A stretch of DNA of 64,000 nt from Paenibacillus sp. ACRRY (GTDB lineage Bacteria > Bacillota > Bacilli > Paenibacillales > Paenibacillaceae), in NCBI RefSeq assembly GCF_022346995.1, contig NZ_JAKRNM010000011.1, forward strand, positions 1 to 64,000, written 5' to 3'. This document shows positions 50,254-58,864 of this stretch, in pieces. Below the pieces are notes generated by a model that searched no databases, was not told the origin of the DNA, and saw nothing but the letters and a program-made list of their open reading frames with translations. The translations under genes and the position numbers were made by a program. Every line of letters starts with the position of its first letter. Positions within the stretch are counted from its first letter, which is position 1.

Positions 50254-52986
50254 ATGATAACAGAACAACAATTGCTCGACTTCATGCGGGAAACCGCTTA
50301 TAAACCAATGACATATCAGGAGCTGGAACAGCACTTCGAGATTGAAGATGCAGCTGATTTCAAAGCCTTTTTGATTATGCTCAATACACTGGAGGAATCC
50401 GGAAAAATATTGCTTACCCGTAACAATCGATACGGTATGCCTGAGCGCATGAATCTGGTTCGTGGACGGTTGCAGGCACATGCGAAGGGATTTGCTTTTC
50501 TCATCCCTGAGGATAAAGAACATCCGGATGTTTACATCCATGCGAATGATATGAAAAGTGCGATGAACGGGGACACGGTCCTTGTTAAAGTGACGTCTCA
50601 GGGTCCATCCAACGGGCGTTTGGAAGGCGAGATCGTTCGTATCGTTACCCGCGCAGTTACCCAAGTGGTTGGTGTGTTCCAAAGCCATGAGGTATACGGC
50701 TTTGTTATTCCGGACGATAAGCGGATTAACCGTGATATTTTTATTCCGCGTACGAATTTTGCCGGGGCTGTAGATGGACAAAAAGTCGTTGCCAAAATCG
50801 TGAGCTACCCCGAGGGCCGCGCTGCCGCGGAAGGCGAAGTTATTGAGATACTTGGACATAAGGACGATCCAGGCATTGATATTTTGTCTGTCATTCGCAA
50901 GCATCAGCTGCCGGAAGCATTCCCGGATGAAGTGGTGCAAGAAGCGGAACAAGCACCGGAATCGATTACAGATGAAGAGATTGTACAACAGGGTCGCCGT
51001 GACTTGCGTGGGTTGAACATCGTAACCATCGATGGGGAAGACGCCAAGGATCTGGACGATGCCGTCAATGTAGAGAAGCTTCCGAACGGGAACTACCGCC
51101 TGGGCGTTCATATTGCGGATGTCGGCTACTATGTACGTGAGAACTCCAAACTGGATCAGGAAGCATACAATCGTGGTTGCAGTGTGTACTTGGTAGACCG
51201 TGTTATTCCGATGCTTCCACATCGTCTCTCGAACGGGATCTGTAGTTTGAATCCGCAGGTGGATCGCCTTACGCTGTCCTGTGAAATGGAGTTCAACGAC
51301 CAGATGAAGGTTGTGAACCACGACATTTTCACGAGTGTGATCAAAACCAAAGAGCGTATGACGTATTCCAACGTTCGTAAAATTCTTGAAGGTGAAGAGC
51401 CAGAATTGCTGGAGCGTTACAAGGATCTGGTGGATGACTTCCATCTGATGAAGGAAATTGCCCTCAAGCTTCGCGCCATGCGTATGCGCAGGGGTGCGGT
51501 TGACTTTGATTTTGAAGAATCCAAAATCATTGTGGATGAAGAAGGCAAACCGGTTGATATCGTGAAACGCGAGCGTTCGATTGCGGAGCAAATCATTGAA
51601 GAGTTCATGCTGGCGGCCAATGAGACGGTGGCAGAGCACTTCCACTGGTTGAAGGTTCCGTTTATCTACCGTGTGCATGAAGATCCTGATCAGGAGAAAT
51701 TGCAAAACTTCCTCGCTTTTGCAGCGAACTTCGGACACCATGTAAAAGGACGCGGTAACGCGATCCATCCACGTGCGCTTCAATCCCTGCTTGAGGATAT
51801 TAATGGAACGAAGGAACAGACGGTTATCAGTACAATGATGCTTCGTTCCATGAAGCAGGCGAAGTATGATGCAGAGATGTCGGGACATTTTGGCCTTGCG
51901 GCTGAGTTCTACAGTCACTTCACTTCACCGATTCGTCGTTATCCCGATCTGGTCATTCACCGTGTCATTCGGGAAGTGATTGAAAACAAAGGTGCTTTGC
52001 CTGAGAATCGTCAGGAATACCTGGCGTCACGCATGTCCGACATTGCGCAGCAATCGTCTGAGCGTGAACGTGTGGCTGTTGAAGCCGAGCGGGATACAGA
52101 GAAAATGAAGAAAGCCGAGTACATGCTCGATAAGGTCGGCGAAGAATTCGAAGGCATGATCAGCAGTGTAACCAGCTTCGGCATGTTCATTGAACTTGAG
52201 AATACGGTTGAAGGTCTGATTCGACTGAGCGCACTGACGGACGACTATTACCATTTTGATGATCAACATATGGCTCTCATTGGTGAACGGACCTCGAAAG
52301 TGTTCCGCATCGGAGATGAAGTGAAGATTCGTGTTGCTCGCGTGAGTATGGAAGAGTACACGATTGACTTTGAAATGGTGGATATGAAGCCACGCAGCGA
52401 ACGGCCAGGCGGTTTTGGTGGCGGCAACCGAGGCGGCAGAGGTGGACGTCCTGCTGGCGGTGGTGGCCGGAGTGGCGCCAAAGGCGGTTCTGGTGGATTC
52501 AGTGGCTCACGTGGAGGAAAAGGCGGCGGCAACCGCGGTGGAAGAGCACCCGAAGAGAGCAGCAAGGGTGGACGTGGTAGCTTCAGTGGAAAAGGTGGCG
52601 GTAAGCCGAAAGGTGAGCGTCGCACAGGAGAAGCTAGTGCACCAGCGACTGCTCGCGGCAAAGGCACAGGAGCGGTAAGCTTTGGTTTTGGATCGGGTAA
52701 AGGTGGATACAGCTCTGCCCCATCCAGTCAGGACAGTGGTTCTGGCAGTCAAGGGAATGATCTGAACGGCAGTAAAGGTCGTGGCGAAGGTAACTTTAAA
52801 TCCGGCAAAGGCGGGGGCAAAGGTGGCGGTGGACGCAAAAGGACGTCACCTAGCGGTATCTTTATCGGCGAAGCAGCTACACCTGGAGGTACGCAGGAAG
52901 GCGGAGCTCCGCGCCGTAAACGGAAAAAGAACAAAGGTGCTTCCGCTAATGGAACTGCAGCTTTTGTACGGAAGAAGAAAAAGTAA
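50254..52986 (+). CDS. rnr: Ribonuclease R with a long Gly/Arg/Lys-rich tail
   Basis: 910 residues; the family is usually about 770-820. Processive 3'-5' exoribonuclease. Order: N-terminal winged-helix HTH_12 (about 1-70), cold-shock domains (about 75-235), RNB catalytic domain (from about 255) with the Asp cluster in [15 protein letters not shown]1 domain (about 625-705, [20 protein letters not shown]). From about residue 715 to the end runs a low-complexity tail of Gly, Ser, Arg and Lys with RGG and GKGG repeats, ending in lysines. ATG follows GAGGTGA. It lies before smpB, a conserved pair; in bacteria RNase R degrades mRNA during tmRNA rescue. Confidence 0.95.
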   Translation: MITEQQLLDFMRETAYKPMTYQELEQHFEIEDAADFKAFLIMLNTLEESGKILLTRNNRYGMPERMNLVRGRLQAHAKGFAFLIPEDKEHPDVYIHANDMKSAMNGDTVLVKVTSQGPSNGRLEGEIVRIVTRAVTQVVGVFQSHEVYGFVIPDDKRINRDIFIPRTNFAGAVDGQKVVAKIVSYPEGRAAAEGEVIEILGHKDDPGIDILSVIRKHQLPEAFPDEVVQEAEQAPESITDEEIVQQGRRDLRGLNIVTIDGEDAKDLDDAVNVEKLPNGNYRLGVHIADVGYYVRENSKLDQEAYNRGCSVYLVDRVIPMLPHRLSNGICSLNPQVDRLTLSCEMEFNDQMKVVNHDIFTSVIKTKERMTYSNVRKILEGEEPELLERYKDLVDDFHLMKEIALKLRAMRMRRGAVDFDFEESKIIVDEEGKPVDIVKRERSIAEQIIEEFMLAANETVAEHFHWLKVPFIYRVHEDPDQEKLQNFLAFAANFGHHVKGRGNAIHPRALQSLLEDINGTKEQTVISTMMLRSMKQAKYDAEMSGHFGLAAEFYSHFTSPIRRYPDLVIHRVIREVIENKGALPENRQEYLASRMSDIAQQSSERERVAVEAERDTEKMKKAEYMLDKVGEEFEGMISSVTSFGMFIELENTVEGLIRLSALTDDYYHFDDQHMALIGERTSKVFRIGDEVKIRVARVSMEEYTIDFEMVDMKPRSERPGGFGGGNRGGRGGRPAGGGGRSGAKGGSGGFSGSRGGKGGGNRGGRAPEESSKGGRGSFSGKGGGKPKGERRTGEASAPATARGKGTGAVSFGFGSGKGGYSSAPSSQDSGSGSQGNDLNGSKGRGEGNFKSGKGGGKGGGGRKRTSPSGIFIGEAATPGGTQEGGAPRRKRKKNKGASANGTAAFVRKKKK

Positions 52987-53048
52987 TATTCGTTTCGCAC
53001 ATTATGAAATGTGTGTAATGAGAAGGGGCGGCGTATGCTGCCTCTTTC

Positions 53049-53077
53049 TTGATTTTAACAGCGGTCCTTGCTACAAT
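53049..53077 (+). promoter_or_regulatory. Promoter of smpB
   Basis: TTGATT (53049-53054), 17-bp spacer ending TGC, TACAAT (53072-53077): extended -10 type, about 90 bases before smpB. Confidence 0.65.
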
Positions 53078-53165
53078 TAAGGTCTGGCATAGGGTACCTG
53101 GGCTTCATTGGGTGCGCGGCTATAGAGCAAGGTACCGGCTTATTTTACGGAGAAGGAGTGAGGAC

Positions 53166-53648
53166 ATGGGCAAGAATGATGGACAGAGTAAAGTGCTTGC
53201 ACAGAATAAAAAGGCTTCCCATGACTACTTCATTGAAGATACGTATGAAGCGGGCATGGTACTTACCGGAACGGAGATCAAATCTCTTCGTAACGGCCGT
53301 GCGAATATTGGAGATGCATTTGCCACCATTCGCAACGGTGAAATTCACATTCATAATATGCATATTAGTCCTTTTGAACAAGGGAACCGTAATAATCCCC
53401 TCGATCCAACACGTACGCGGAAGTTGCTGATGCATAAAGTGCAGATTCACAAACTGCTCGGGCTGTCGAAGCAGGATGGATACAGCATTGTACCGCTGAA
53501 GATCTATATCCGCAATGGATACGCGAAGTTGCTGCTTGGCTTGGGTAAAGGTAAGAAACAGTATGATAAACGTGAGACTGCGGCTAAGCGGGATGCACAA
53601 CGCGATATTCAACGGGCAATGCGCGAGAAGCAAAAGATTGCTCGCTGA
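53166..53648 (+). CDS. smpB: SsrA-binding protein SmpB
   Basis: 160 residues, normal length. Binds the tRNA-like part of tmRNA and delivers it to stalled ribosomes. [40 protein letters not shown], the beta-barrel core, and a basic C-terminal tail ([20 protein letters not shown]) that reaches the mRNA channel. ATG at 53166 after AAGGAGTGAGG. Confidence 0.97.
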   Translation: MGKNDGQSKVLAQNKKASHDYFIEDTYEAGMVLTGTEIKSLRNGRANIGDAFATIRNGEIHIHNMHISPFEQGNRNNPLDPTRTRKLLMHKVQIHKLLGLSKQDGYSIVPLKIYIRNGYAKLLLGLGKGKKQYDKRETAAKRDAQRDIQRAMREKQKIAR

Positions 53649-53711
53649 GTTGAATTATTGTAGTGTTGCGACGCGTAATAAGTTAACACTAGATGCGAAT
53701 GAACTGAAGAT

Positions 53712-53751
53712 CTCAAGTTTGGCTCATGATTGGGCGGAGCTTGGGATTTTT
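53712..53751 (+). terminator. Terminator after smpB
   Basis: CTCAA (53712-53716) pairs with TTGGG (53741-53745) and inner GCTC pairs with GAGC (53722-53725 / 53737-53740), then A and a T run. Confidence 0.65.
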
Positions 53752-53962
53752 ATTTGAAGTGAGAATTGCTGTTTAAGCATTTGGGGAAAGCCTTGAGAAA
53801 GTAAACCTGCAAGCACAGGATGCATAAGATAGAGTTAGGTTTGAAGTTGCTGAGCGAACGGATTCAGTTGATGCATTAAATGTAGCTGCTGTCTGCGTAG
53901 TCTGTGCAAATAGTGGGTAAGATAAAGGAGATGCAAATGTTCGCGACCTCAAGCTGGTAAAC

Positions 53963-53991
53963 TTTACTTCGTCCGAGGGAAGCGGTATAAT
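53963..53991 (+). promoter_or_regulatory. Candidate promoter of the ssrA transcript
   Basis: TTTACT (53963-53968), 17-bp spacer, TATAAT (53986-53991). The transcript would carry a leader of about 225 bases before the mature tmRNA 5' end, to be removed by RNase P. No promoter fits directly upstream of 54226. The preceding stretch 53752-53962 holds no supported gene. Confidence 0.55.
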
Positions 53992-54168
53992 ATGTAGACG
54001 ATTGAGCCTCAGATGGTGCATTGGTTAAACTTGCACAGATGCTCAGCCTGCTGGTACAGCTTCCAGTAATCTATACTATATCTGCATTTGGTCCTGTGAT
54101 ATGATTATTCATGTAGCAGACAGGAATGCCGAGTTTGAAAGAGCATCTTTTTACCTTGGAGGAAAAAG

Positions 54169-54225
54169 ATGTGCAGCACCTTTGCTCCGTATTCACGGAT
54201 TAATCCTGGAGCCCTTCTTATATGA
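54169..54225 (+). other. 18-codon ORF with strong ribosome-binding site abutting tmRNA
   Basis: ATG at 54169, five bases after GGAGGA (54158-54163), codes for MCSTFAPYSRINPGALLI and stops with TGA at 54223-54225, immediately before the tmRNA 5' end. Translation is possible but not shown; it could be chance or a leader peptide. Confidence 0.25.
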
Positions 54226-54587
54226 GGGGGCGTTTATGGATTCGACGGGGATAGTTCGAGCATGGGTAGCGGGTAGTGGGGACGCGTCCGCTTCATCAAC
54301 GCTAAAGCCTATTAAACGGCAAACAACAAAACAACTACGCTTTCGCAGCCTAAGAAACTGTGTGCGTGCTTCTAACCTGCATCGCCCATGTGACAGGATT
54401 AGGGGCTAACAAGTAGTGGGATACGCTGTCACATCTCCGCCTGGGGTGTGCTGAAGAAGACAATCAGGCTGACCCAAAGTATAGCCGGTTACGGGGCGAT
54501 ACTCGGGTGACATCAAAACTGTGACTACACCCGTAGAAGCTTATGTGTCGTTATCTTCGGACAGGGGTTCGACTCCCCTCGCCTCCA
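54226..54587 (+). ncRNA. ssrA: Transfer-messenger RNA
   Basis: One-piece tmRNA: 5' acceptor GGGGGCG followed by the hallmark TTTATGGATTCGACGGGG, 3' T-arm GGGGTTCGACTCCCC and acceptor CGCCTCC with discriminator A at 54587. The tag frame runs from GGC at 54318 to TAA at 54351-54353 and encodes GKQQNNYAFAA, ending in the expected hydrophobic AA for ClpXP-type degradation. CCA is not encoded (TTA follows). Lies downstream of smpB. Confidence 0.96.
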
Positions 54588-54647
54588 TTAGAGCGAAACA
54601 ACAAGAAAGCCATCAGCCAGAGAATCTGGTTGGTGGCTTTTCGGTTT
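54588..54647 (+). repeat. 60-bp direct repeat, copy 1, containing the ssrA terminator
   Basis: Begins at the base after the tmRNA discriminator. Matches 55456-55515 at 59 of 60 positions (A versus T in the hairpin loop). It holds the hairpin AAAGCCA...TGGCTTT (54606-54640, inner CCAGA/TCTGG) followed by TCGGTTT, the tmRNA terminator. Copies 1 and 2 bracket the toxin-antitoxin cassette. Confidence 0.9.
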
Positions 54648-54657
54648 ATGATATAAT
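54630..54657 (+). promoter_or_regulatory. Promoter of the toxin-antitoxin pair
   Basis: TTGGTG (54630-54635), 16-bp spacer, TATAAT (54652-54657). The -35 lies inside repeat copy 1, in the descending arm of the ssrA terminator. Confidence 0.5.
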
Positions 54658-54686
54658 AAGCATAAATTTAGATTGGGGGACCCCAG

Positions 54687-54884
54687 ATGTTTGAAACTCG
54701 AGAACAGCTCCAAGAAATCTTAAAAAAAGCCAATCAACATGCACGGAAACAAGCTAAAGAATCAGGTGCCTCAATTTATTATATAAAAAACAACAAACGC
54801 GTTCGTGAGGATGCTGCGGGTAATAAATTCGAAATTATATTTGATGCTGCTGGGAAACGTCAGGAATTCGAGTATCATGAGTGA
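54687..54884 (+). CDS. Small protein upstream of zeta-like toxin (antitoxin candidate)
   Basis: 65 residues. Lys/Glu-rich helix in the first half, then YYIKNNKRVREDAAGNKFEI, a short beta-hairpin-like stretch. I recognise no named family. GGGGGA lies ahead of the ATG at 54687. It overlaps the kinase-like gene by 8 bases, the arrangement of an antitoxin with its toxin. It is not recognisably the epsilon antitoxin of the classic epsilon-zeta pair. AT-rich compared with smpB. Confidence 0.65.
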   Translation: MFETREQLQEILKKANQHARKQAKESGASIYYIKNNKRVREDAAGNKFEIIFDAAGKRQEFEYHE

Positions 54885-55452
54885 AATCAAACCAGTTATG
54901 ACTGTGTTTGCTGGAACCAACGGAGCAGGGAAAAGTACACTTAGCATGCAAATGAGAGAGTGGCTTGGTGAACTGGTTGATCCAGATCAAATTGCAAGAG
55001 AGTTGAAGCCAGAGAATCCGCGTAGTGCTGACCTGTCTGCTGGCAGGGAAGCTGTAAAAAGAATCCGATCTCTCATTAGAAGTGGTACAAACTTCGCTAT
55101 TGAAACGACATTGTCTGGATCGTTTGTTTTGAAGCACATGCAAATTGCAAAAGAAAATCGCTATGAAATTGTTGTGTATTATATCGGCCTCCAAGATGTA
55201 CAAATGCATATAGACCGTGTAGCTTCTCGTGTCGAGCAGGGTGGACATTGGATTGCTGAAGAGGATATTCGATTTCGATATGGTCAGTCATTGCAGAACC
55301 TTACACCCGCTCTGGCTATCGCAGACCAGGTTATCATCATTGATAATACATATGAGCCTCTAATTATTGCAGAAATAACTCAGGATAAACTGGTCTATTG
55401 CAGTGATACAATACCTGTTTGGTGTAAGCCTGTTCTTGTGAGGTACAAATGA
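54877..55452 (+). CDS. Zeta-toxin-like P-loop kinase
   Basis: 191 residues. Walker A GTNGAGKST (about 13-21), the substrate-side Asp in LVDPDQIAREL, FAIETTLSGS, and the zeta-type arginine motif RVASRVEQGGHWI followed by IRFRYGQSLQNL. These fit the zeta toxin/COG4185 group; classic zeta toxins phosphorylate UDP-N-acetylglucosamine and block wall synthesis. The substrate here is not proven. Start ATG at 54877 lies within the end of the 65-residue gene. Three sampled 60-base lines suggest lower GC here (20 of 60 in two cassette lines) than in smpB (29 of 60), consistent with transfer. Confidence 0.82.
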   Translation: MSEIKPVMTVFAGTNGAGKSTLSMQMREWLGELVDPDQIARELKPENPRSADLSAGREAVKRIRSLIRSGTNFAIETTLSGSFVLKHMQIAKENRYEIVVYYIGLQDVQMHIDRVASRVEQGGHWIAEEDIRFRYGQSLQNLTPALAIADQVIIIDNTYEPLIIAEITQDKLVYCSDTIPVWCKPVLVRYK

Positions 55453-55455
55453 AAG

Positions 55456-55515
55456 TTAGAGCGAAACAACAAGAAAGCCATCAGCCAGAGATTCTGGTTG
55501 GTGGCTTTTCGGTTT
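55456..55515 (+). repeat. 60-bp direct repeat, copy 2, terminator of the cassette
   Basis: Same sequence as 54588-54647 with one difference. It starts 3 bases after the toxin stop. Its hairpin is followed by a longer T run (55513-55518), so it terminates the cassette and may also stop the convergent lipoprotein gene. Confidence 0.9.
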
Positions 55516-55565
55516 TTTATGAAGCGTAAGCTGATATATGGTTAATGATGAGCCATCTACTCTTC

Positions 55566-55994
55566 TCATAATCCCTTGATAACCTCTACATATCGCTCAA
55601 ACTCGGTTTGACTCATTTGGTCACTCATCTGCAAAAGGATATTATCTTGGGCATAGGCATGCGAATTAGGCATTAGCGTTGATTTTCCGGGTTCCTCGTA
55701 AAAATCCTTCAGCTTCTCAAGATCCGTATTATTCTCAAACAAGAATAGATACCCGCCCTCACCTTCACCCAGAGCTGGCACCGAAATGTGCCGCACATCT
55801 TTAAAGCCTACGTTAGTAAATCCATGTTCCTCGCTAATAGATTCCGTTGGAGCTTCGATCTCAAGTCCAGCCGCTTGAAACTCGGTGAAAATATCATCAA
55901 GAGTAATCGCAGACTCACTCTCACTCGAAGAGCACGCAGCCGTTATACTTAGAATTAGGCCCAATAAGAAAAACAGACCAATATATTTACTCAA
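55566..55994 (-). CDS. Small lipoprotein of unknown function
   Basis: 142 residues from TTG at 55994 (AGGAAGGTG 6 bases upstream); a GTG at 56003 is the other possible start. Lipoprotein signal ending SITAAC with lipid-anchored Cys21 and a SSSES spacer. The mature part is acidic and contains no domain I recognise; the pattern VGFKDVRHISVP and YLFLFENNTDLEKLKDFYE resembles small stress-type lipoproteins. Convergent with the toxin gene. Confidence 0.75.
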   Translation of the reverse strand: MSKYIGLFFLLGLILSITAACSSSESESAITLDDIFTEFQAAGLEIEAPTESISEEHGFTNVGFKDVRHISVPALGEGEGGYLFLFENNTDLEKLKDFYEEPGKSTLMPNSHAYAQDNILLQMSDQMSQTEFERYVEVIKGL

Positions 55995-56150
55995 GTCAAT
56001 CACCTTCCTGTAAAAATATATAAGTAAGTATAGTCTACCATAATTGGATTTTATTATTTAGAAAATGCACTGTATATGTCGATAGTTACTCTTTATTCTT
56101 AACTCCAACAAACTAGCATACCTTTTACATAGTGTCTCTTATCTTGAATT

Positions 56151-56179
56151 TTGCTTCGTACGAGAGAGTCATTTATAAT
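56151..56179 (+). promoter_or_regulatory. Promoter of the MscS-like gene
   Basis: TTGCTT (56151-56156), 17-bp spacer, TATAAT (56174-56179), 35 bases before the start codon. Confidence 0.65.
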
Positions 56180-56213
56180 GAAAAGCTAAACTAGACTGCG
56201 TCAGGAGGAAACA

Positions 56214-57467
56214 ATGGATTTTATCAAAAATCAACTAGACGGAACGGGCATGAGTGAACAAACCATTGGCATTCTTTCAAACATGATCATGGTTATTTTT
56301 ATAGCGGTGGTCTCCATCCTGGCAAATTATATTGCCAAAAAAATTGTGCTGAAGACGATTCATCATATCGTCAATAATAATCGGTACAAATGGGGCCATA
56401 TCATTGTGGAGAAAAAGCTGTTCCACAAGCTGTCGCATCTCGTGCCGGCCATTATTATCTATTATTCTGCTTATGTCTTTCCATCCTATCAGGCCCTAAT
56501 TGAGAAGGCTGCAATGACGTACATGATTGTGGTGACGATCACTGTATTTAATGCGCTGCTCAATGTGTTTGATGACATATATCGTTCCTATGAAGTATCC
56601 AAGATCAGGCCGATTAAAGGTTATATCCAGGTCGCCAAGATTATTCTTTTCATCATCGGGGGCATTATCGTCATCTCAAGCCTTATCGGTCAGAATCCGT
56701 TGATTATTCTCAGTGGGCTTGGTGCGTTATCGGCGGTGCTGATGCTGGTCTTCAAGGACTCCATCTTGGGCCTCGTGGCAGGCGTCCAATTATCATCGAA
56801 TGACATGGTGCGTGTTGGCGACTGGATTGAAATGCCGAAGTATAATGCTGACGGTGATGTTATTGACATTACACTCAATACGGTTAAGGTAAGAAATTTT
56901 GATAAAACGATCACAATGATTCCAAGTTATGCCCTGATATCGGACTCGTTCAGAAACTGGAGAGGCATGCAGGTATCGGGCGGCAGAAGGATTAAGCGAA
57001 GCGTCTATATTGATACAAGCAGCATCACCTTTTGTACCGAAGACATGATTGAGGAATTCCGGAAGATCCACTATCTTACCGATTATATCGCTACGCGAAT
57101 CAATGAAATTAACGAGTACAATATGGAGCATCAGATTAATACGGAGAGCAAAGTAAACGGTAGGCAGCTCACGAATGTGGGGGTATTCCGGGAATACATC
57201 CATCAGTATCTGAAAAATCATCCGAAGATTCACCAGGATATGACGTTGATCGTGAGACAGCTAGCACCGGGGGACAATGGACTGCCGCTTGAGATCTATG
57301 CATTCAGCAATGATATCACCTGGGGAGTGTATGAGTCGGTGCAAGCCGATATCTTTGACCATATCTTTGCCGTGGCGCCGACGTTTGGTCTTCGTGCCTT
57401 CCAAAACCCAACGGGTCACGATATCGTTCAGCTTAAGGAAAGCCCACAATTCTCACGCGGCTACTAA
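56214..57467 (+). CDS. MscS-family mechanosensitive channel (YbdG-like)
   Basis: 417 residues. Five membrane segments (about 20-185), the pore-lining helix region LIILSGLGALSAVLMLVFKD, and the cytoplasmic MscS beta domain (LGLVAGVQLSSNDMVRVGDW, then ITLNTVKVRNFDKTITMIPS). The long soluble C-terminus and size resemble YbdG miniconductance channels. Opens on membrane tension in hypo-osmotic shock. AGGAGGAAAC precedes the ATG. Monocistronic by context. Confidence 0.9.
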   Translation: MDFIKNQLDGTGMSEQTIGILSNMIMVIFIAVVSILANYIAKKIVLKTIHHIVNNNRYKWGHIIVEKKLFHKLSHLVPAIIIYYSAYVFPSYQALIEKAAMTYMIVVTITVFNALLNVFDDIYRSYEVSKIRPIKGYIQVAKIILFIIGGIIVISSLIGQNPLIILSGLGALSAVLMLVFKDSILGLVAGVQLSSNDMVRVGDWIEMPKYNADGDVIDITLNTVKVRNFDKTITMIPSYALISDSFRNWRGMQVSGGRRIKRSVYIDTSSITFCTEDMIEEFRKIHYLTDYIATRINEINEYNMEHQINTESKVNGRQLTNVGVFREYIHQYLKNHPKIHQDMTLIVRQLAPGDNGLPLEIYAFSNDITWGVYESVQADIFDHIFAVAPTFGLRAFQNPTGHDIVQLKESPQFSRGY

Positions 57468-57633
57468 AATATGAATACCAAAGGATACTGAGTTCAGCTC
57501 ATATGTATAACGAAGGCCTGCACCGTCTGGGACGAATTGATTCAATCGTGCATGGAGGGGTAGAATAAACGAGAGGGACTAACTAATGTTCCGTATCATT
57601 TCGTATACCTTTTTAGCAAAGGAGAGTCTTCAG

Positions 57634-58488
57634 ATGAATCATCAAATTCCGGAATATACGTTGAATGATGGCTTGAAAGTACCGGCAATCGGGTTTGGTA
57701 CCTATAGCTTAAAAGGTGCAGAAGGTGTTAAATCCATCGTGTCTGCACTGGATGTAGGCTATCGATTGATTGACACGGCCTATAACTATGAGAACGAGGC
57801 GACGGTCGGAAAGGCTATCAAGCAGAGCTCCGTTACGAGAGAAGACCTGCTGATCTCTTCCAAACTGCCTGGGCGTTATCACGATTATAACAAGGCGATC
57901 GTAGCCATCGAGGAATCCTTATACAGAGCAGATCTGGATTACTATGACCTATATCTGATTCACTGGCCGAATCCGAAGCAGGACAAGTATGTAGAAGCCT
58001 GGCAGGCACTCATTGAGGCGAAGAAGCGTGGATATATCCGCTCCATCGGAGTTAGCAATTTTCTGCCTGAACATAATGAGCGTCTGATTAAAGAGACTGG
58101 GGTAGCCCCAAGTCTGAACCAAATCGAGCTGCATCCGTTTTTTGACCAAGCCGAGCAGCGGAAGAAGGATTCGGAGCATGGTATTGTCAATGAATCCTGG
58201 AGTCCTATTGGCCGTGGTAATGATGCCGTGCAGGATGTGGTGAAGGATGAGAAGATCCTCCGCATAGCGGAAGCTCATGGCAAAACGGGAACACAGGTCA
58301 TTTTGCGCTGGCACACCCAGTTGGAATCCATTCCAATCCCGAAAGCAGGCTCCCTTCAACACCAGAAGGAAAACATCGATATCTTCGATTTTGAGCTGAG
58401 CGAGCAGGAGATGGAAGTGATCTCGGCATTTAATCGTCCGGATGGACGGTTGTGGGATCAGGACCCAAGCGAGTATGAAGAATTTTAA
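57634..58488 (+). CDS. Aldo/keto reductase
   Basis: 284 residues, (beta/alpha)8 NADPH-dependent oxidoreductase. Catalytic tetrad Asp47, Tyr52, Lys77 and His110 (DTAYNYENE, ISSKLPGR, LIHWPNP), with NADPH-binding IPIPKAGSLQHQKENI near the C-terminus. ATG at 57634 after AAAGGAGAG; an upstream in-frame ATG at 57586 lacks a site. Substrate not determined; similar to 2,5-diketo-gluconate reductase-type or YvgN-type enzymes. Confidence 0.92.
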   Translation: MNHQIPEYTLNDGLKVPAIGFGTYSLKGAEGVKSIVSALDVGYRLIDTAYNYENEATVGKAIKQSSVTREDLLISSKLPGRYHDYNKAIVAIEESLYRADLDYYDLYLIHWPNPKQDKYVEAWQALIEAKKRGYIRSIGVSNFLPEHNERLIKETGVAPSLNQIELHPFFDQAEQRKKDSEHGIVNESWSPIGRGNDAVQDVVKDEKILRIAEAHGKTGTQVILRWHTQLESIPIPKAGSLQHQKENIDIFDFELSEQEMEVISAFNRPDGRLWDQDPSEYEEF

Positions 58489-58556
58489 AAGGTTATAACG
58501 AAGACACGCCTCTACCTGTAAGGTGAACGGAGCGTGCATGTAGGCATATTGCTATG

Positions 58557-58594
58557 GCCTCCTATTCTGCAGAGATGCAGATGGGAGGCTTTTT
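58557..58594 (+). terminator. Terminator after the aldo/keto reductase gene
   Basis: Long stem GCCTCC...TGCA (58557-58571) against TGCA...GGGAGGC (58576-58589), GAGA loop, five T's. The following 58595-58864 contains no gene and no clear promoter for the lipoprotein at 58865. Confidence 0.88.
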
Positions 58595-58864
58595 GGTGTG
58601 CATTGATTTGTTCGTTGATCCGACTGAAGAGTCTCTTACAGAAAAATGTACCCTTCATATTTTGATTAGCCATCAATGCTGAAGTATGATCTTGATCTTT
58701 TGTCTGCATGTGCAAATCCTGCGCCGGATAAGGGAATATCAAATTTTGGATATCTCGGCAAGAATGGAGGATAGCCATAATAGCGGTCAGGCAGTACCTT
58801 TATGAAGAGGGCTCCACATCAAGGGTCAGACATCTTACACGAACACATGGGGGGACGTGAAGCG

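Noticed and set aside
50251-51918. 555-codon open frame on the minus strand opposite rnr
   Set aside because: It lies fully antisense to the conserved catalytic part of RNase R; such long antisense frames follow from the codon bias of the true gene. No ribosome-binding site or recognisable domain.
53937-53960. Seven-codon ORF (ATG TTC GCG ...) after AAAGGAG upstream of the ssrA promoter
   Set aside because: It lies upstream of the likely transcript start and is too short to support.
53773-54021. 82-codon minus-strand frame between smpB and ssrA
   Set aside because: No ribosome-binding site, no recognisable domain, low-complexity translation.
54101-54409. 102-codon frame running into tmRNA
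   Set aside because: It overlaps the structured tmRNA and has no ribosome-binding site at its start.
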